A program made the position numbers and the translations under genes. Below the pieces are notes generated by a model. The model did no database searches, was not told the origin of the DNA, and saw nothing but the letters and a program-made list of their open reading frames with translations. DNA of 64,000 nucleotides from Parabacteroides sp. PM6-13 (GTDB taxonomy: Bacteria; Bacteroidota; Bacteroidia; Bacteroidales; Tannerellaceae): contig NZ_JARXWF010000016.1 in assembly GCF_029892605.1 (NCBI RefSeq), positions 22,099 to 86,098 of the forward strand, read 5' to 3'. This document shows positions 1 through 9,139 of this stretch, in pieces; position 1 is the first letter of the stretch; every line of letters starts with the position of its first letter.

Positions 1-1
1 G

Positions 2-1189
2 GACTCCTTGTGTCGATTGGATGATCAGGCTCATTCGTTGGATGCCTTCTTTAGGGAGTTGGATTTGTTGTCGGGACGAAAAGATACGGTGGTGAATATC
101 GTTCATTTAGGTGATTCGCATATCCAGGCGGGCTACTATAGCGGACGTATCATGAGACGCTTGCACGAAGTGTTCGGCAATGCCGGCAGAGGATGGGTGG
201 CTCCCTTTAAGTTGGGTAAATCTAACGAGCCCGATGATTATTTTATTAAATCGGTCGTACAAGGTTGGGATGTCGGACGTATTATCCAGGATAATCCGAA
301 GGTGCCGGTTGGCCCGGGAGGAGTCGGTATTCAGGTGGTATCCCCGTCGATCAATCTGGATCTTATTATCGGGCCTGTCAACGGAGCCGGTTACGCTTTC
401 AACCAGGCCGTTCTCTATCGCAGTGAAGATTCCATGCCTATGTTGCCGGCAGGAACCTGGAAAGACTCGGTGCGCGTGTCGTTTTCCGATACGACTGTTC
501 GGCATACGATCCTGGCAGATACCTTTCGTCTTTCCTGCCTGACGGATACCCTATTTGTGCAGAGCACGCGCCGCAAACAGGGAACAGATACGCTGCTTCC
601 TGCATCGGCCTTTTCCAATACCTATTATGGTTTCAATATGATGAATGGAGGAGCAGGGCTTCTTTACCATTCCATCGGGGTGAACAGCGCGATGTTTACC
701 CATTACACCCGTTTGGATTACCTACGCCAGTTGTCGATGCTCAAACCCTCCCTGTTGATTGTTTCGTTGGGGACGAATGAGTGCTACGGCAGGCGCTTTA
801 ATAGTGCGGAGTTTACGGCACAGGTACGCGACTTTATCCGCCTGGTGAAACAGGAATTGCCTCATACGGCTCTTCTGTTGACAACGCCGGCAGAATCCTA
901 TAAGCGGGTGACAATAAATAAGAAACGCACCTATGTACGCAATGAAAATATCGAACGGGTGGCGAAAGCCCTTGTGGATGTAGCCCACGATGAGGGGCTC
1001 TCCTGCTGGGATCTGTTCGCGGCAACGGGAGGTAAAAATTCCTGTCGTACCTGGTATAATAAGAGGCTTTTTGGTCGCGACCGCATTCATTTTACCAAAG
1101 AGGGGTATTATGAACAGGGCGAATTGTTTTTCAGAGCATTTATCAATAGTTATAATGAGTATATAAATCGTACGCATGTTACATCCTAA
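2..1189 (+). CDS. SGNH/GDSL hydrolase, 5' end cut by window
   Basis: The frame is open from the first bases of the window, so this is the C-terminal part of a longer protein; a TTG at position 8 is probably not the real start. Counting from that TTG, the SGNH signatures are GDSHIQ (residues 35-40, catalytic Ser in block I), NGGAGLLYHS (about 213, block II Gly), GTNE (255-258, block III Asn) and DRIH (358-361, block V Asp and His). Family knowledge: SGNH esterases of this kind sit beside MBOAT proteins and work in O-acetylation or deacetylation of exported polysaccharide, like AlgJ/AlgX with AlgI. The stop overlaps the start of the MBOAT gene by 14 bp, implying translational coupling. The substrate cannot be told from sequence. 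Confidence 0.82.
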   Translation, partial: DSLCRLDDQAHSLDAFFRELDLLSGRKDTVVNIVHLGDSHIQAGYYSGRIMRRLHEVFGNAGRGWVAPFKLGKSNEPDDYFIKSVVQGWDVGRIIQDNPKVPVGPGGVGIQVVSPSINLDLIIGPVNGAGYAFNQAVLYRSEDSMPMLPAGTWKDSVRVSFSDTTVRHTILADTFRLSCLTDTLFVQSTRRKQGTDTLLPASAFSNTYYGFNMMNGGAGLLYHSIGVNSAMFTHYTRLDYLRQLSMLKPSLLIVSLGTNECYGRRFNSAEFTAQVRDFIRLVKQELPHTALLLTTPAESYKRVTINKKRTYVRNENIERVAKALVDVAHDEGLSCWDLFAATGGKNSCRTWYNKRLFGRDRIHFTKEGYYEQGELFFRAFINSYNEYINRTHVTS

Positions 1190-2744
1190 TTGGTTTCCAT
1201 CCTTTTTCTCGCCGGATAACTTCCATTTTTCTTCCGAGAAGCTGGTGGATTTGCTTGTATACAACCGGGAGGCTCCCCTGCTATTTAGCAGTGGGTTGTT
1301 CTTTTTCCTTTTTATAGGATTCCTGATTATTTATATGTCGTTACGCAACAACCGGACAGCCCGCATTGCCTATGTGGTCTTGTTCTCGCTCTATTTCTAT
1401 TATAAGAGCAGTGGGTTTTGGTTTATCCTGTTGTTGATCACCGCTACGTCCGATTTCTATATTGCGCAGGGCATAACGAACTTTACTTCCATTACCAAGA
1501 AGAAAATGCTGGTAGCGCTCAGTCTGATTATCAACTTAGGCATGTTGGCCTACTTCAAATACTTCAACTTCCTGTATGATATAGGGGTTTCACTGGTGCA
1601 TCAAATAGGGGCGCTTATCGGAAATGAGGCTTATCAGGCTGTCCCGGTGAAGCGTTTTGATATTTTCCTGCCGGTTGGTATCTCCTTTTTTACTTTTCAG
1701 AGTCTTAGCTATGTGATCGATACCTATCGCGGAAAGCTACAACCGCTGAGAAAATGGATGGATTATCTTTTCTATGTATCCTTCTTTCCGCAGCTGGTGG
1801 CCGGACCGATTGTGCGTGCCCGTGACTTTATACCTCAAATGTTCAAGCCGCTGAAGGTGACCAAAGCAGAGTATGGTGAAGGCTTGTTTCTGGTATTTTG
1901 CGGACTGTTTAAGAAGGTGATCATTTCTGATTATATCAGCATCAACTTTGTGGATCGTATTTTTGATGCGCCCTTGCTCTACACCGGGTTGGAGAACCTG
2001 ATGGGGGTCTATGGGTATGCCTTGCAGATCTATTGTGACTTTTCCGGTTATTCCGATATGGCCATCGGGATAGCGTTGTTGCTGGGCTTCCGCTTCAATA
2101 TCAACTTCGATTCGCCTTATCAATCGGCCACCATCACGGAGTTTTGGCGGCGTTGGCATATTTCCCTTTCCTCCTGGCTGAAGGATTACCTCTATATCTC
2201 CTTGGGGGGAAATCGGAAGGGGAAGGTGCGTACCTATTTGAATCTGATGGTGACGATGATCTTGGGAGGGTTATGGCATGGCGCCTCGATGAATTTCATC
2301 ATCTGGGGCGGATTGCATGGCGTTTCCCTGGCTATTCATAAATTTGTGATCGCGCGCTTTAGTAGCTTTAAGAAGGTAGGCGAGGAGATGTCGCCGCTTC
2401 GTCGGGTGTTAGCGACGGTGTTTACGTTTCATTTGGTTTGCTTGGGCTGGATCCTGTTTCGAGCCGATTCCTTGCAAACGGCCGGACAGGTGTTGAATCA
2501 GATCTTCCATCACTTCCACCCGGAGATAATCGGGCAGTTTATTGTTGGATACAAAGGCGTAACCTTTTTGATGGCTTTAGGCTTTATCCTTCATTTTACG
2601 CCGAAGCGGTGGGATATGAAAGCCCGAACTTTTGTGACCAATGCTTCGCTCTTTGTACAGGCATTGATACTGGTGATCTTGATCTTTATCATTATTCAGG
2701 TGAAGAGTGCCGGGGTGCAGCCTTTTATCTATTTCCAGTTTTAG
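1176..2744 (+). CDS. MBOAT family O-acyltransferase (AlgI-like)
   Basis: A 522-residue polytopic inner-membrane protein, the usual length for AlgI/DltB-type MBOAT enzymes. The family signature FWRRWHISLSSWLKDY begins near residue 323, and the presumed catalytic histidine is H368 in GLWHGASMNFIIWGG. Family knowledge: such proteins move an acyl group, usually acetyl, across the membrane onto a polysaccharide or cell-wall acceptor, together with a periplasmic SGNH partner; the overlapping upstream gene is that partner. The ATG at 1176 lies inside the end of the upstream gene and starts a hydrophilic stretch followed by membrane segments. A hairpin terminator follows. The acceptor glycan is unknown. 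Confidence 0.88.
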   Translation: MLHPNWFPSFFSPDNFHFSSEKLVDLLVYNREAPLLFSSGLFFFLFIGFLIIYMSLRNNRTARIAYVVLFSLYFYYKSSGFWFILLLITATSDFYIAQGITNFTSITKKKMLVALSLIINLGMLAYFKYFNFLYDIGVSLVHQIGALIGNEAYQAVPVKRFDIFLPVGISFFTFQSLSYVIDTYRGKLQPLRKWMDYLFYVSFFPQLVAGPIVRARDFIPQMFKPLKVTKAEYGEGLFLVFCGLFKKVIISDYISINFVDRIFDAPLLYTGLENLMGVYGYALQIYCDFSGYSDMAIGIALLLGFRFNINFDSPYQSATITEFWRRWHISLSSWLKDYLYISLGGNRKGKVRTYLNLMVTMILGGLWHGASMNFIIWGGLHGVSLAIHKFVIARFSSFKKVGEEMSPLRRVLATVFTFHLVCLGWILFRADSLQTAGQVLNQIFHHFHPEIIGQFIVGYKGVTFLMALGFILHFTPKRWDMKARTFVTNASLFVQALILVILIFIIIQVKSAGVQPFIYFQF

Positions 2745-2767
2745 TTTATTGCGAGTTGAACAAAATA

Positions 2768-2797
2768 AAAGGGCTACCCGTTTTCGGATAGCCCTTT
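2768..2797. terminator. Bidirectional terminator between MBOAT gene and sod
   Basis: Inverted repeat aaagggctacccg / cggatagcccttt with a 4-nt loop and A/T runs outside both arms. It lies between two convergent genes and can serve both strands. One stem position is C-A on the plus-strand RNA but a G-U wobble on the minus-strand RNA. Confidence 0.8.
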
Positions 2798-2807
2798 GCA
2801 TTATTTC

Positions 2808-3383
2808 TTAGTATCTTTCTTCTACTTTCTTCCAGTCGACAATCTTCCAGAGGTTTTTCAAGTGATCGATACGGCGGTTCTGGAAATCCAGGTAATAAGC
2901 ATGCTCCCAAACGTCGAAGCCTAATAGCGGTTTGAGACCTTTCGTTACCGGATTACCTGCGTTTGATTCTTTTACGATCGACAGTTTGCCATCTTTATCC
3001 GCAGCCAACCATACCCAACCCGAACCGAATTGAGCAACTCCTTCGGCTTCGAATTTCTGCTGGAATGCTTCAAACGAACCCCATTCTTTCTGAATAGCCT
3101 CTGCTAATTTGCCGGAAGGTTTGCCGCCGCCTTTGGGTGAAAACTGGCTGAAATATAATTCATGATTCAATACTTGCCCTGCGTTGTTGAAGATAGCTCC
3201 GTCGGAACCTTGCACGATCTCTACCAACGAGGCGTTTTCAAACTTGGTTCCCGGAATCAACTCATTCAGCTTAGTCACGTAAGCATTCAGGTGCTTCCCA
3301 TGATGGAAATCGATTGTTTCTTTACTGATAATAGGAGCCAGTGCGTCGGCTTCATACGGTAATTGCATTAATTCAAATTTCAT
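2808..3383 (-). CDS. sodB: Superoxide dismutase (Fe/Mn type)
   Basis: 191 residues, the full length of a Fe/Mn superoxide dismutase. The metal ligands are H27 (in DFHHGKH), H74 (in GQVLNHELYF) and the Asp and His of DVWEHAYY. The Gln in GQVLNH is at the place where iron-type enzymes carry an active-site Gln; related Bacteroides enzymes are known to work with either Fe or Mn, so metal choice is open. It converts superoxide to peroxide and oxygen in the cytoplasm and protects an anaerobe during air exposure. I start at the ATG giving MKFELMQLPY, which matches family N-termini, rather than an in-frame start 25 codons upstream. Divergent from nfo, a second stress-defence gene. Confidence 0.95.
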   Translation of the reverse strand: MKFELMQLPYEADALAPIISKETIDFHHGKHLNAYVTKLNELIPGTKFENASLVEIVQGSDGAIFNNAGQVLNHELYFSQFSPKGGGKPSGKLAEAIQKEWGSFEAFQQKFEAEGVAQFGSGWVWLAADKDGKLSIVKESNAGNPVTKGLKPLLGFDVWEHAYYLDFQNRRIDHLKNLWKIVDWKKVEERY

Positions 3384-3440
3384 AACTTCTTGATTTTTAT
3401 TTATTATTTCACTTGTTGTTGACAACGTTAATAACACACT

Positions 3441-3448
3441 CAAACATA
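3441..3448 (-). promoter_or_regulatory. Candidate -7 box upstream of sod
   Basis: Minus strand reads TATGTTTG, a full match to the Bacteroides -7 consensus TANNTTTG, about 58 nt upstream of the chosen sod start. No good -33 TTTG is seen at the usual 19-21 nt spacing, so this is tentative. Confidence 0.35.
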
Positions 3449-3579
3449 TACTTATCATAGCCGGATTGTTTTAATTAAATTTGTTCCTTTGTAAGTAGAA
3501 CAGAAAAGGAATTCAAATTGTTTAATCCTAAAAGAAGTTCTTATTTTTATGTTTTCAAACCTATTCAAAATAAACTGAA

Positions 3580-4416
3580 ATGAAGTATATCGGTGCACAT
3601 GTGAGTGCTACAGGGGGTGTAGAGAACGCCCCGGTGAATGCTCAGGAGATTGGGGCGAAGGCTTTTGCCCTGTTTACGCGTAACCAACGGCAATGGAAAT
3701 CCGCCCCGCTGACCAAGAAGAGTATCGAATTGTTCAAGGAGCGTTGCGCAGAATATGGCTTTCAGTCCAAGCATATTCTACCGCACGACAGCTATTTGAT
3801 CAACCTCGGACATCCGGAGCAGGAGGGATTGCAAAAGTCGCGTGAAGCCTTTCTGGATGAGATGCAACGATGTGAACAGTTAGGACTCGACCGCCTGAAT
3901 TTTCATCCCGGCAGTCACCTCAAGCAGATGAGCGAAGAGGCCTGCCTGACGCGGATCGCCGAGTCGGTCAATTGGGTATTGGATCAGACCGAAGGCGTGG
4001 CGGCGGTGATCGAAAATACGGCGGGGCAGGGCTCGAATCTCGGATACACATTCGAGCATCTGGCCTATATTATTGACAAAGTAGAAGACAAAAGCCGTAT
4101 AGGCATTTGCATCGATACGGCGCATACCCTGGCTGCCGGCTATGAGATCCGGACGAAAGAGGCGTTCGAGGATACGTTCCGTAAGCTGGATGAGATCGTG
4201 GGCTTTAAGTATCTGATGGGTATTCACCTGAATGATTCCAAGAAGGAATTCAATACGCATGTCGATCGTCATGACAGTATCGGAAAAGGGGTGATGGGGA
4301 ATGATTTCTTTGCCTTTATTATGCGGGACGAACGCTTTGATGACCTGCCTATTATACTTGAAACACCGGATGAATCCTTGTGGAAAGAGGAAATAGCGTA
4401 TCTCTATAGTCTATAA
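3580..4416 (+). CDS. nfo: Endonuclease IV (AP endonuclease)
   Basis: 278 residues, normal for the Nfo family. It begins [18 protein letters not shown], the typical N-terminus with the first metal-site His. The other metal-ligand motifs of the TIM-barrel active site are visible in order: [45 protein letters not shown] and ILETP. It cuts DNA 5' to abasic sites in base-excision repair, using three metal ions. It is transcribed divergently from superoxide dismutase, which suits a shared role in surviving oxidative damage, but no shared operator is evident. The gene stands alone, and the next gene starts 194 bp later behind its own promoter-like box. Confidence 0.96.
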   Translation: MKYIGAHVSATGGVENAPVNAQEIGAKAFALFTRNQRQWKSAPLTKKSIELFKERCAEYGFQSKHILPHDSYLINLGHPEQEGLQKSREAFLDEMQRCEQLGLDRLNFHPGSHLKQMSEEACLTRIAESVNWVLDQTEGVAAVIENTAGQGSNLGYTFEHLAYIIDKVEDKSRIGICIDTAHTLAAGYEIRTKEAFEDTFRKLDEIVGFKYLMGIHLNDSKKEFNTHVDRHDSIGKGVMGNDFFAFIMRDERFDDLPIILETPDESLWKEEIAYLYSL

Positions 4417-4423
4417 AAAAATG

Positions 4424-4450
4424 AAGGGACGGCTTTCACAAGTCACCCCC
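4424..4450. other. Weak hairpin after nfo
   Basis: An imperfect inverted repeat (gggacggctt / aagtcacccc with two mismatched pairs) lies just after the nfo stop. No T-run follows, so it is a poor intrinsic terminator. The rest of the spacer to 4550 shows nothing I recognise. Confidence 0.25.
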
Positions 4451-4553
4451 TCTACATTTAACCAAAACCTTAACTATGAAAGTACAAATATAAACACAAA
4501 TCCGGATATTTGCAAGAAGTAGAGGCCTTCTTATGTTTTTTAACAAAAAACTT

Positions 4554-4581
4554 TTTGAGCGGTGATTTGTTTTTACTTTTG
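4554..4581 (+). promoter_or_regulatory. Candidate promoter for nhaD
   Basis: TACTTTTG at 4574-4581 matches the Bacteroides -7 box TANNTTTG. A TTTG lies at 4554-4557, but the 16-nt gap is shorter than the usual 19-21. The box is 29 nt upstream of the nhaD start. Confidence 0.45.
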
Positions 4582-4610
4582 TATTCATGTAATTCAAAAA
4601 GCGAAGAACG

Positions 4611-6020
4611 ATGTATGTATTGATGCCTATCATTTTTGTCCTGGGAATTGTGGCAATTGCCCTGGAAGATAAGATCCGGGTGAATAAAGCGGCGACCGCC
4701 TTGTTTATGGCGATTTCGATGTGGTTAATCCTGATGTTTGATGCGTATAATATTTTTATCGTTCAGGCGAGTCCGATCTTTCAAGGGTTCCTGGCCGACA
4801 ATCCGGATATGGCCTTACTACCGGTTCATGAGCAACTGGTGCATTTTATATCCGATAATAATATCGTTTATCATCTGGGGAATGTGGCAGAGACGCTGTT
4901 CTTTGTGATGTGCTCCATGTTGATCGTTGAGATTATCGATAAGCATGGCGGCTTCCGTTCGATGACCGGCTATATTGCAACGACCAACAAGCGACGGCTG
5001 TTGTGGTATATCTGTTTTGCTACTTTCTTCTTTTCCGCATTGTTGGACAACCTGGCGGCGGCCATTGTGATTATGGCGGTTCTCCGTAAGCTTGTGCCCG
5101 ACAGGACAGACCGTTTGAAATATGCCTGTATGGTGATTATTTCCGCCAATGCGGGTGGGAGCTGGTCGCCGATTGGCGATGTGACGACCATTCTATTGTG
5201 GGTGGGTAAGAACCTGACGGCCTGGCATCAGATCAGCCATTTGTTTATCCCTGCTTTGATCAATATGCTGGTTCCGCTTACGATCGCTCATTTCTGGCTT
5301 TTCAAGAAGGGAGCCAAACTGCGTCAACCGGGCGAAGAAGATCCGGAGGATGAGTCTGTTCCGGCGATCCCTCACCATGCCCGGCGGACTATCTTCTGGA
5401 TAGGTATCCTCTCCCTGGCGTTGGTTCCTGTTTTCCAGATTGTGACCGGCTTGCCTCCTTTTCTTGGCGTATTGACCGGACTGACGATTCTCTGGATCTA
5501 TACGGATGTGATGTATAGTCGCCTACGTATGCGGGAGGCACATAAATTGCGTATATCCCGGTTGCTTCCGAATGTCGATCTGGCGACCGTCTTCTTTTTC
5601 CTGGGCATACTGATGTCGGTCAGTGCTTTGGAAACCTCAGGCCATTTGGCCTTGATGTCGGGATTCTTAGACGAACATATACATCAGCCTTATCTGATCA
5701 GCTTCCTGATTGGGATTCTCTCTTCCTGTGTGGACAACGTTGCCTTGGTAGCTGCGACGATCGGTATGTATCCGATAGCCGATGTGACGGCGGAGTTGTC
5801 GGCCTATACCCAGTTTTTTGTGACCGATGGTGGCTTTTGGACATTCCTGGCCTATTGCGGTGTGACAGGGGGTAGCATCCTGATTATCGGTTCGGCAACG
5901 GGTGTTACCGTGATGGGGATCGAGAAAATTAGTTTTATGTATTATTTCAAACGCTTCACAGGTTTAGCATTATTAGGTTATCTTTGTGGGGCAGGAGTAT
6001 TTATGCTCTTATTTGCTTAA
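4611..6020 (+). CDS. nhaD: NhaD-type Na+/H+ antiporter
   Basis: 469 residues of mostly hydrophobic sequence forming about a dozen membrane segments. It starts MYVLMPIIFVLGIVAIALED, typical of NhaD. Conserved charged positions within the membrane include the Asp of LLDNLAAAIV, the SANAGGSWSPIGDVTT segment and the second repeat SSCVDNVALVAATIG, as expected of the ion transporter superfamily. It exchanges cytoplasmic Na+ (or Li+) for H+ and helps with sodium and pH balance. The downstream C69 peptidase begins 12 bp after its stop, so the two are probably cotranscribed, though no functional link is obvious. Confidence 0.9.
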   Translation: MYVLMPIIFVLGIVAIALEDKIRVNKAATALFMAISMWLILMFDAYNIFIVQASPIFQGFLADNPDMALLPVHEQLVHFISDNNIVYHLGNVAETLFFVMCSMLIVEIIDKHGGFRSMTGYIATTNKRRLLWYICFATFFFSALLDNLAAAIVIMAVLRKLVPDRTDRLKYACMVIISANAGGSWSPIGDVTTILLWVGKNLTAWHQISHLFIPALINMLVPLTIAHFWLFKKGAKLRQPGEEDPEDESVPAIPHHARRTIFWIGILSLALVPVFQIVTGLPPFLGVLTGLTILWIYTDVMYSRLRMREAHKLRISRLLPNVDLATVFFFLGILMSVSALETSGHLALMSGFLDEHIHQPYLISFLIGILSSCVDNVALVAATIGMYPIADVTAELSAYTQFFVTDGGFWTFLAYCGVTGGSILIIGSATGVTVMGIEKISFMYYFKRFTGLALLGYLCGAGVFMLLFA

Positions 6021-6032
6021 ACGTTATATATT

Positions 6033-7688
6033 ATGAAAAAGAAATGGACAACATGTGGGATTACCTTGTTAATCCTTTTATTTGCAAGTGTTAAAACAGA
6101 AGCGTGTACCGGACTATTGGTCGGTAAAAAGGCTTCGGTAGACGGATCGGTGATGATTAGCTATTCGGCTGACTCCCATTCCCTGTATGGAGAACTGTAT
6201 CGCTGGCCGGCAGCCGTATGGCCTAAAGGCAGCATGCTGAAAGTAACGGAATGGGATACTGGTAAGCCGCTCGGAGAGATCCCTCAAGTGGAACAGACCT
6301 ATTCGGTGATTGGCAATATGAATGAATACCAGGTGGCCATTACGGAGAGTACCTGGGGTGGGAGAGAAGAGCTGGTGGATCCTAATGGTCTGATCGACTA
6401 CGGTAGCCTGATCTATATAGCTCTGCAACGTTCCAAAACGGCACGTGAAGCCATCGAGGTGATGACCGGCCTGGTACGCGATTATGGCTACCACAGCAGC
6501 GGCGAAAGCTTCTCGATTGCCGACAAAAACGAAGCCTGGGTGATGGAACTCATCGGAAAAGGACCGGGAAAGAAAGGCGCGGTTTGGGTAGCGATCCGCA
6601 TTCCGGACGATTGCATCTCGGCACATGCCAATCAGGCGCGTATCCAACAAATTCCTTTCAATGATAAAGAAAACTGCCTCTATGCACCGGATGTGGTATC
6701 CCTGGCGCGTGAGATGGGTTTTTACAAAGGAAGCGATAAGGATTTTAGCTTTGCGAAAGCCTATAACCCATACGATTTCAGTGGACTGCGTGGTTGTGAA
6801 GCCCGCGTATGGTCTTTCTTCCGTAAGTACGATAAAACGATGGACAAGTACGCGGACTTTGTGAAAGGTGATCCGACTAAAGAACCGATGCCGCTTTATA
6901 TCAAGCCCGACCGTAAACTGTCGGTACGCGATGTGCAGGATGGCATGCGTGATCATTACGAAGGAACAGACTTGGATATGACGAAAGATGCCGGAGCAGG
7001 TCCTTATAAGGTGCCTTACCGTTGGCGGCCGATGAACTTCACCGTGGATGGTGAAACTTATGTAAACGAACGCGCTATTGCTACGCAGCAGACAGGTTTT
7101 GTGATTGTTCCCCAGATGCGCGACTGGCTGCCCGATCCGATCGGTGGTGTATTGTGGTTTGGCGTAGACGACGCGGATATGGCTGTTTTTGCTCCGCTTT
7201 ATTGCGGCATCCTGGATTCTCCGGAGTGCTACCGCGTAGGCAATGGCGATATGATGAACTTCTCCTGGACCTCTGCGTTCTGGATCCATAACTGGGTGGC
7301 CAATATGGCGTATCATAAGTATAGCTTTATGATTGAAGATATCCGTAAGGTACAACGCGAACTGGAAGACAATTTTGAAACGGTGCTTCCGTCTATCGAC
7401 CAGGCAGCGAAGGAACTGTACGCGAAAGATCCGATGCAAGCCCGTATGTTCCTAACCTGGTTCAGCACGACGACGGCCGACAACGCTACCGAGCGCTGGA
7501 AGAAACTGGGCGAATACCTGGTGGTGAAATACATCGACGGCAATGTAAAGAAAGAAAAAGAGGGTAAATTCCTTGATAATGGACATGGTCTTTCGGCCTA
7601 TCCCGATTTCCCGGGCTACGATGAAGAGTATTATCGCAGCATCGTACGTTCGGCAGGCGATCGTTTGAAGGTGAAAGAGATTAAATAG
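6033..7688 (+). CDS. C69 family dipeptidase (Ntn hydrolase)
   Basis: 551 residues. An N-terminal signal sequence ends at A24, leaving C25 of EACTGLLVGKKASVDGS as the new N-terminus. In peptidase family C69 this Cys is the catalytic nucleophile of an Ntn hydrolase. Further family motifs are ESTWGGREEL, GESFSIADKNEAWVMEL and the aromatic stretch SWTSAFWIHNWVANMAYH. The predicted role is cleavage of dipeptides in the periplasm, consistent with peptide-fermenting metabolism; substrate specificity is not visible. It follows nhaD at 12 bp and precedes a small barrel gene at 30 bp. Confidence 0.9.
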   Translation: MKKKWTTCGITLLILLFASVKTEACTGLLVGKKASVDGSVMISYSADSHSLYGELYRWPAAVWPKGSMLKVTEWDTGKPLGEIPQVEQTYSVIGNMNEYQVAITESTWGGREELVDPNGLIDYGSLIYIALQRSKTAREAIEVMTGLVRDYGYHSSGESFSIADKNEAWVMELIGKGPGKKGAVWVAIRIPDDCISAHANQARIQQIPFNDKENCLYAPDVVSLAREMGFYKGSDKDFSFAKAYNPYDFSGLRGCEARVWSFFRKYDKTMDKYADFVKGDPTKEPMPLYIKPDRKLSVRDVQDGMRDHYEGTDLDMTKDAGAGPYKVPYRWRPMNFTVDGETYVNERAIATQQTGFVIVPQMRDWLPDPIGGVLWFGVDDADMAVFAPLYCGILDSPECYRVGNGDMMNFSWTSAFWIHNWVANMAYHKYSFMIEDIRKVQRELEDNFETVLPSIDQAAKELYAKDPMQARMFLTWFSTTTADNATERWKKLGEYLVVKYIDGNVKKEKEGKFLDNGHGLSAYPDFPGYDEEYYRSIVRSAGDRLKVKEIK

Positions 7689-7718
7689 GATATTATTATT
7701 TACTAAAAATGTTTAGGT

Positions 7719-8207
7719 ATGAAAAAATGGATGGTATTAGTTTTAATGTTGGTTAGCGCAAGTGTTTTTGCCCAAACGGAGAAAGGGCAGTCGTCTGTAG
7801 GCGCTAATGTGGGGTATACGTTCGATAGCGAACAAGTTTCCCTGGGAATTGATTATCGTTATTCCATCACGGACGAAGTGCGCATCGCGCCTTCTATTAC
7901 TCACTTTGTGAAGAATAACCATCTGAGTACGTGGAATTTTGATGTGAACGCGCATTACCTGGTGCAACTAAGTGATGTGTTTGGCTTTTATCCGTTGGCA
8001 GGCCTTAGTCTTTCGTTATGGAATGCAAAAGACATCACGCTTTTTGGGAAAAAGGATGCTAACTTTAATCGTTTTGGCATGAATGTCGGTCTGGGTGCCG
8101 AGGTCTATGCCACGCAGAACATCACGGTAGGCCTTGAAGTGAAGTATCATATCATAAAAGACTTCGACCAGGCATTGATTGCTGTGCGTGCGGCCTATGT
8201 TTTCTAA
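7719..8207 (+). CDS. Small outer-membrane beta-barrel protein
   Basis: 162 residues with a clear signal peptide (MKKWMVLVLMLVSASVFAQ). The mature part alternates hydrophobic and polar residues in strands such as GANVGYTF, SLGIDYRYSI, FDVNAHYLVQL and VGLEVKYHII, and ends in the aromatic-terminated strand AVRAAYVF, the usual C-terminal signature of OMP barrels. It fits the OmpA/OmpX-like 8-strand barrel group. No function can be assigned. It is the last gene before a strong terminator and may be cotranscribed with the C69 peptidase. Confidence 0.8.
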   Translation: MKKWMVLVLMLVSASVFAQTEKGQSSVGANVGYTFDSEQVSLGIDYRYSITDEVRIAPSITHFVKNNHLSTWNFDVNAHYLVQLSDVFGFYPLAGLSLSLWNAKDITLFGKKDANFNRFGMNVGLGAEVYATQNITVGLEVKYHIIKDFDQALIAVRAAYVF

Positions 8208-8230
8208 GAGTCGATAATCTTCCATATAAG

Positions 8231-8262
8231 AAGCGCGGGTAGTTGTTATCCGCGCTTTTTTG
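8231..8262 (+). terminator. Intrinsic terminator after the barrel gene
   Basis: Stem aagcgcgggta / tatccgcgctt with one G-U wobble, a short loop and a run of Ts. It closes the nhaD-peptidase-barrel group. Confidence 0.85.
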
Positions 8263-8287
8263 TTCCCTTTTGTCAAATAATTATACA

Positions 8288-8320
8288 CCACTGTCCATTT
8301 TTTGGACATCGTTAAAAGTG
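8288..8320. promoter_or_regulatory. Palindromic candidate activator site
   Basis: TGTCCA / TGGACA with a 5-T centre (8292-8308), with an outer CCACT / AGTGG pair at 8288-8292 and 8316-8320. It lies about 55 bp upstream of the sigma-54-type promoter, where an enhancer-binding protein could bind. The role is an inference from symmetry and position. Confidence 0.5.
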
Positions 8321-8362
8321 GTCTTTTGTTTATATTGTTGAATGACAGCGGTTTGGTTGTTT

Positions 8363-8377
8363 TGGCACGCTGTTTGA
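8363..8377 (+). promoter_or_regulatory. Sigma-54 (RpoN) promoter of the ABC operon
   Basis: TGGCACG-N4-TTGA matches the -24/-12 consensus TGGCACG-N4-TTGC at every fixed base but the last, with GG and the -12 G exactly 12 bp apart. It is 47 nt upstream of the ATPase start. Transcription would need RpoN and an enhancer-binding activator, probably encoded elsewhere. Confidence 0.75.
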
Positions 8378-8423
8378 ATGTAATAGGTAAAAGAGAATAA
8401 ATAAAACATTAAACTATACAGTC

Positions 8424-9104
8424 ATGATTAAAATTGAGAACTTAAGCAAGTTATTCCGTACCGAAGAAGTGGAAACAATCGCGTTGAACAATGTATCCAT
8501 CGAAGTGAAAGATGGCGAGTTTGTGGCTATTATGGGACCTTCGGGTTGCGGTAAATCAACCCTGTTGAATATCCTGGGATTGTTAGACAATCCGACTTCG
8601 GGCAACTATTACCTGGGCGATCTGGAAGTAGGCCATCTGAAAGAGAAAGAACGTACGCAGGTGCGCAAAGGGAATATCGGCTTTGTCTTCCAGAGTTTTA
8701 ACCTGATTGACGAACTGAACGTATTCGAAAACGTAGAGCTTCCGCTTACCTATCTGAAGATCAAAGCGTCGGAACGCAAGCAGATGGTGAACGATATCCT
8801 CAAACGAATGAATATCAGTCACCGTTCGCATCACTTCCCCCAGCAGCTCTCCGGTGGTCAGCAACAGCGTGTGGCCATTGCCCGTGCGGTGGTTTCTAAT
8901 CCGAAGATGATCCTGGCGGATGAGCCGACCGGTAACCTCGACTCGAAGAATGGGCTGGAGGTGATGGACCTCTTGACCGAACTCAACAAAGAGGGAACCA
9001 CCATTATCATGGTGACTCACTCCAAACACGATGCCAGCTATGCCCACCGGGTGATCAACCTGTTCGACGGTAGCATCGTCTCTTCCGTGAGTGAATTTAT
9101 CTAA
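8424..9104 (+). CDS. ABC transporter ATP-binding protein (LolD/MacB type)
   Basis: 226 residues, the standard size. Walker [10 protein letters not shown] is at 38-46, Q-loop Gln at 90, signature LSGGQQQR from 142, Walker B ILADEP at 163-168, and H-loop His in VTHS at 199. Sequence and length place it with LolD/FtsE/MacB ATPases, which power mechanotransmission across the envelope rather than solute pumping. The next two genes encode MacB/FtsX-type permeases, so the complex is probably one ATPase dimer with the two permeases as a heterodimer or as alternatives. It is the first gene after the sigma-54-type promoter. The exported or extracted substrate is unknown. Confidence 0.92.
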   Translation: MIKIENLSKLFRTEEVETIALNNVSIEVKDGEFVAIMGPSGCGKSTLLNILGLLDNPTSGNYYLGDLEVGHLKEKERTQVRKGNIGFVFQSFNLIDELNVFENVELPLTYLKIKASERKQMVNDILKRMNISHRSHHFPQQLSGGQQQRVAIARAVVSNPKMILADEPTGNLDSKNGLEVMDLLTELNKEGTTIIMVTHSKHDASYAHRVINLFDGSIVSSVSEFI

Positions 9105-9139
9105 ACACAAGAGTAGTTAAGTAATTATAAATGCACAAT

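Noticed and set aside
4424..4450. Terminator of nfo
   Set aside because: Hairpin has two mismatched pairs and no T-run, so it is listed only as a weak hairpin.
6114..7439. 441-codon open frame on the minus strand
   Set aside because: Lies wholly antisense to the C69 peptidase gene, which has signal peptide, catalytic Cys and family motifs; the antisense translation shows no recognisable domain.
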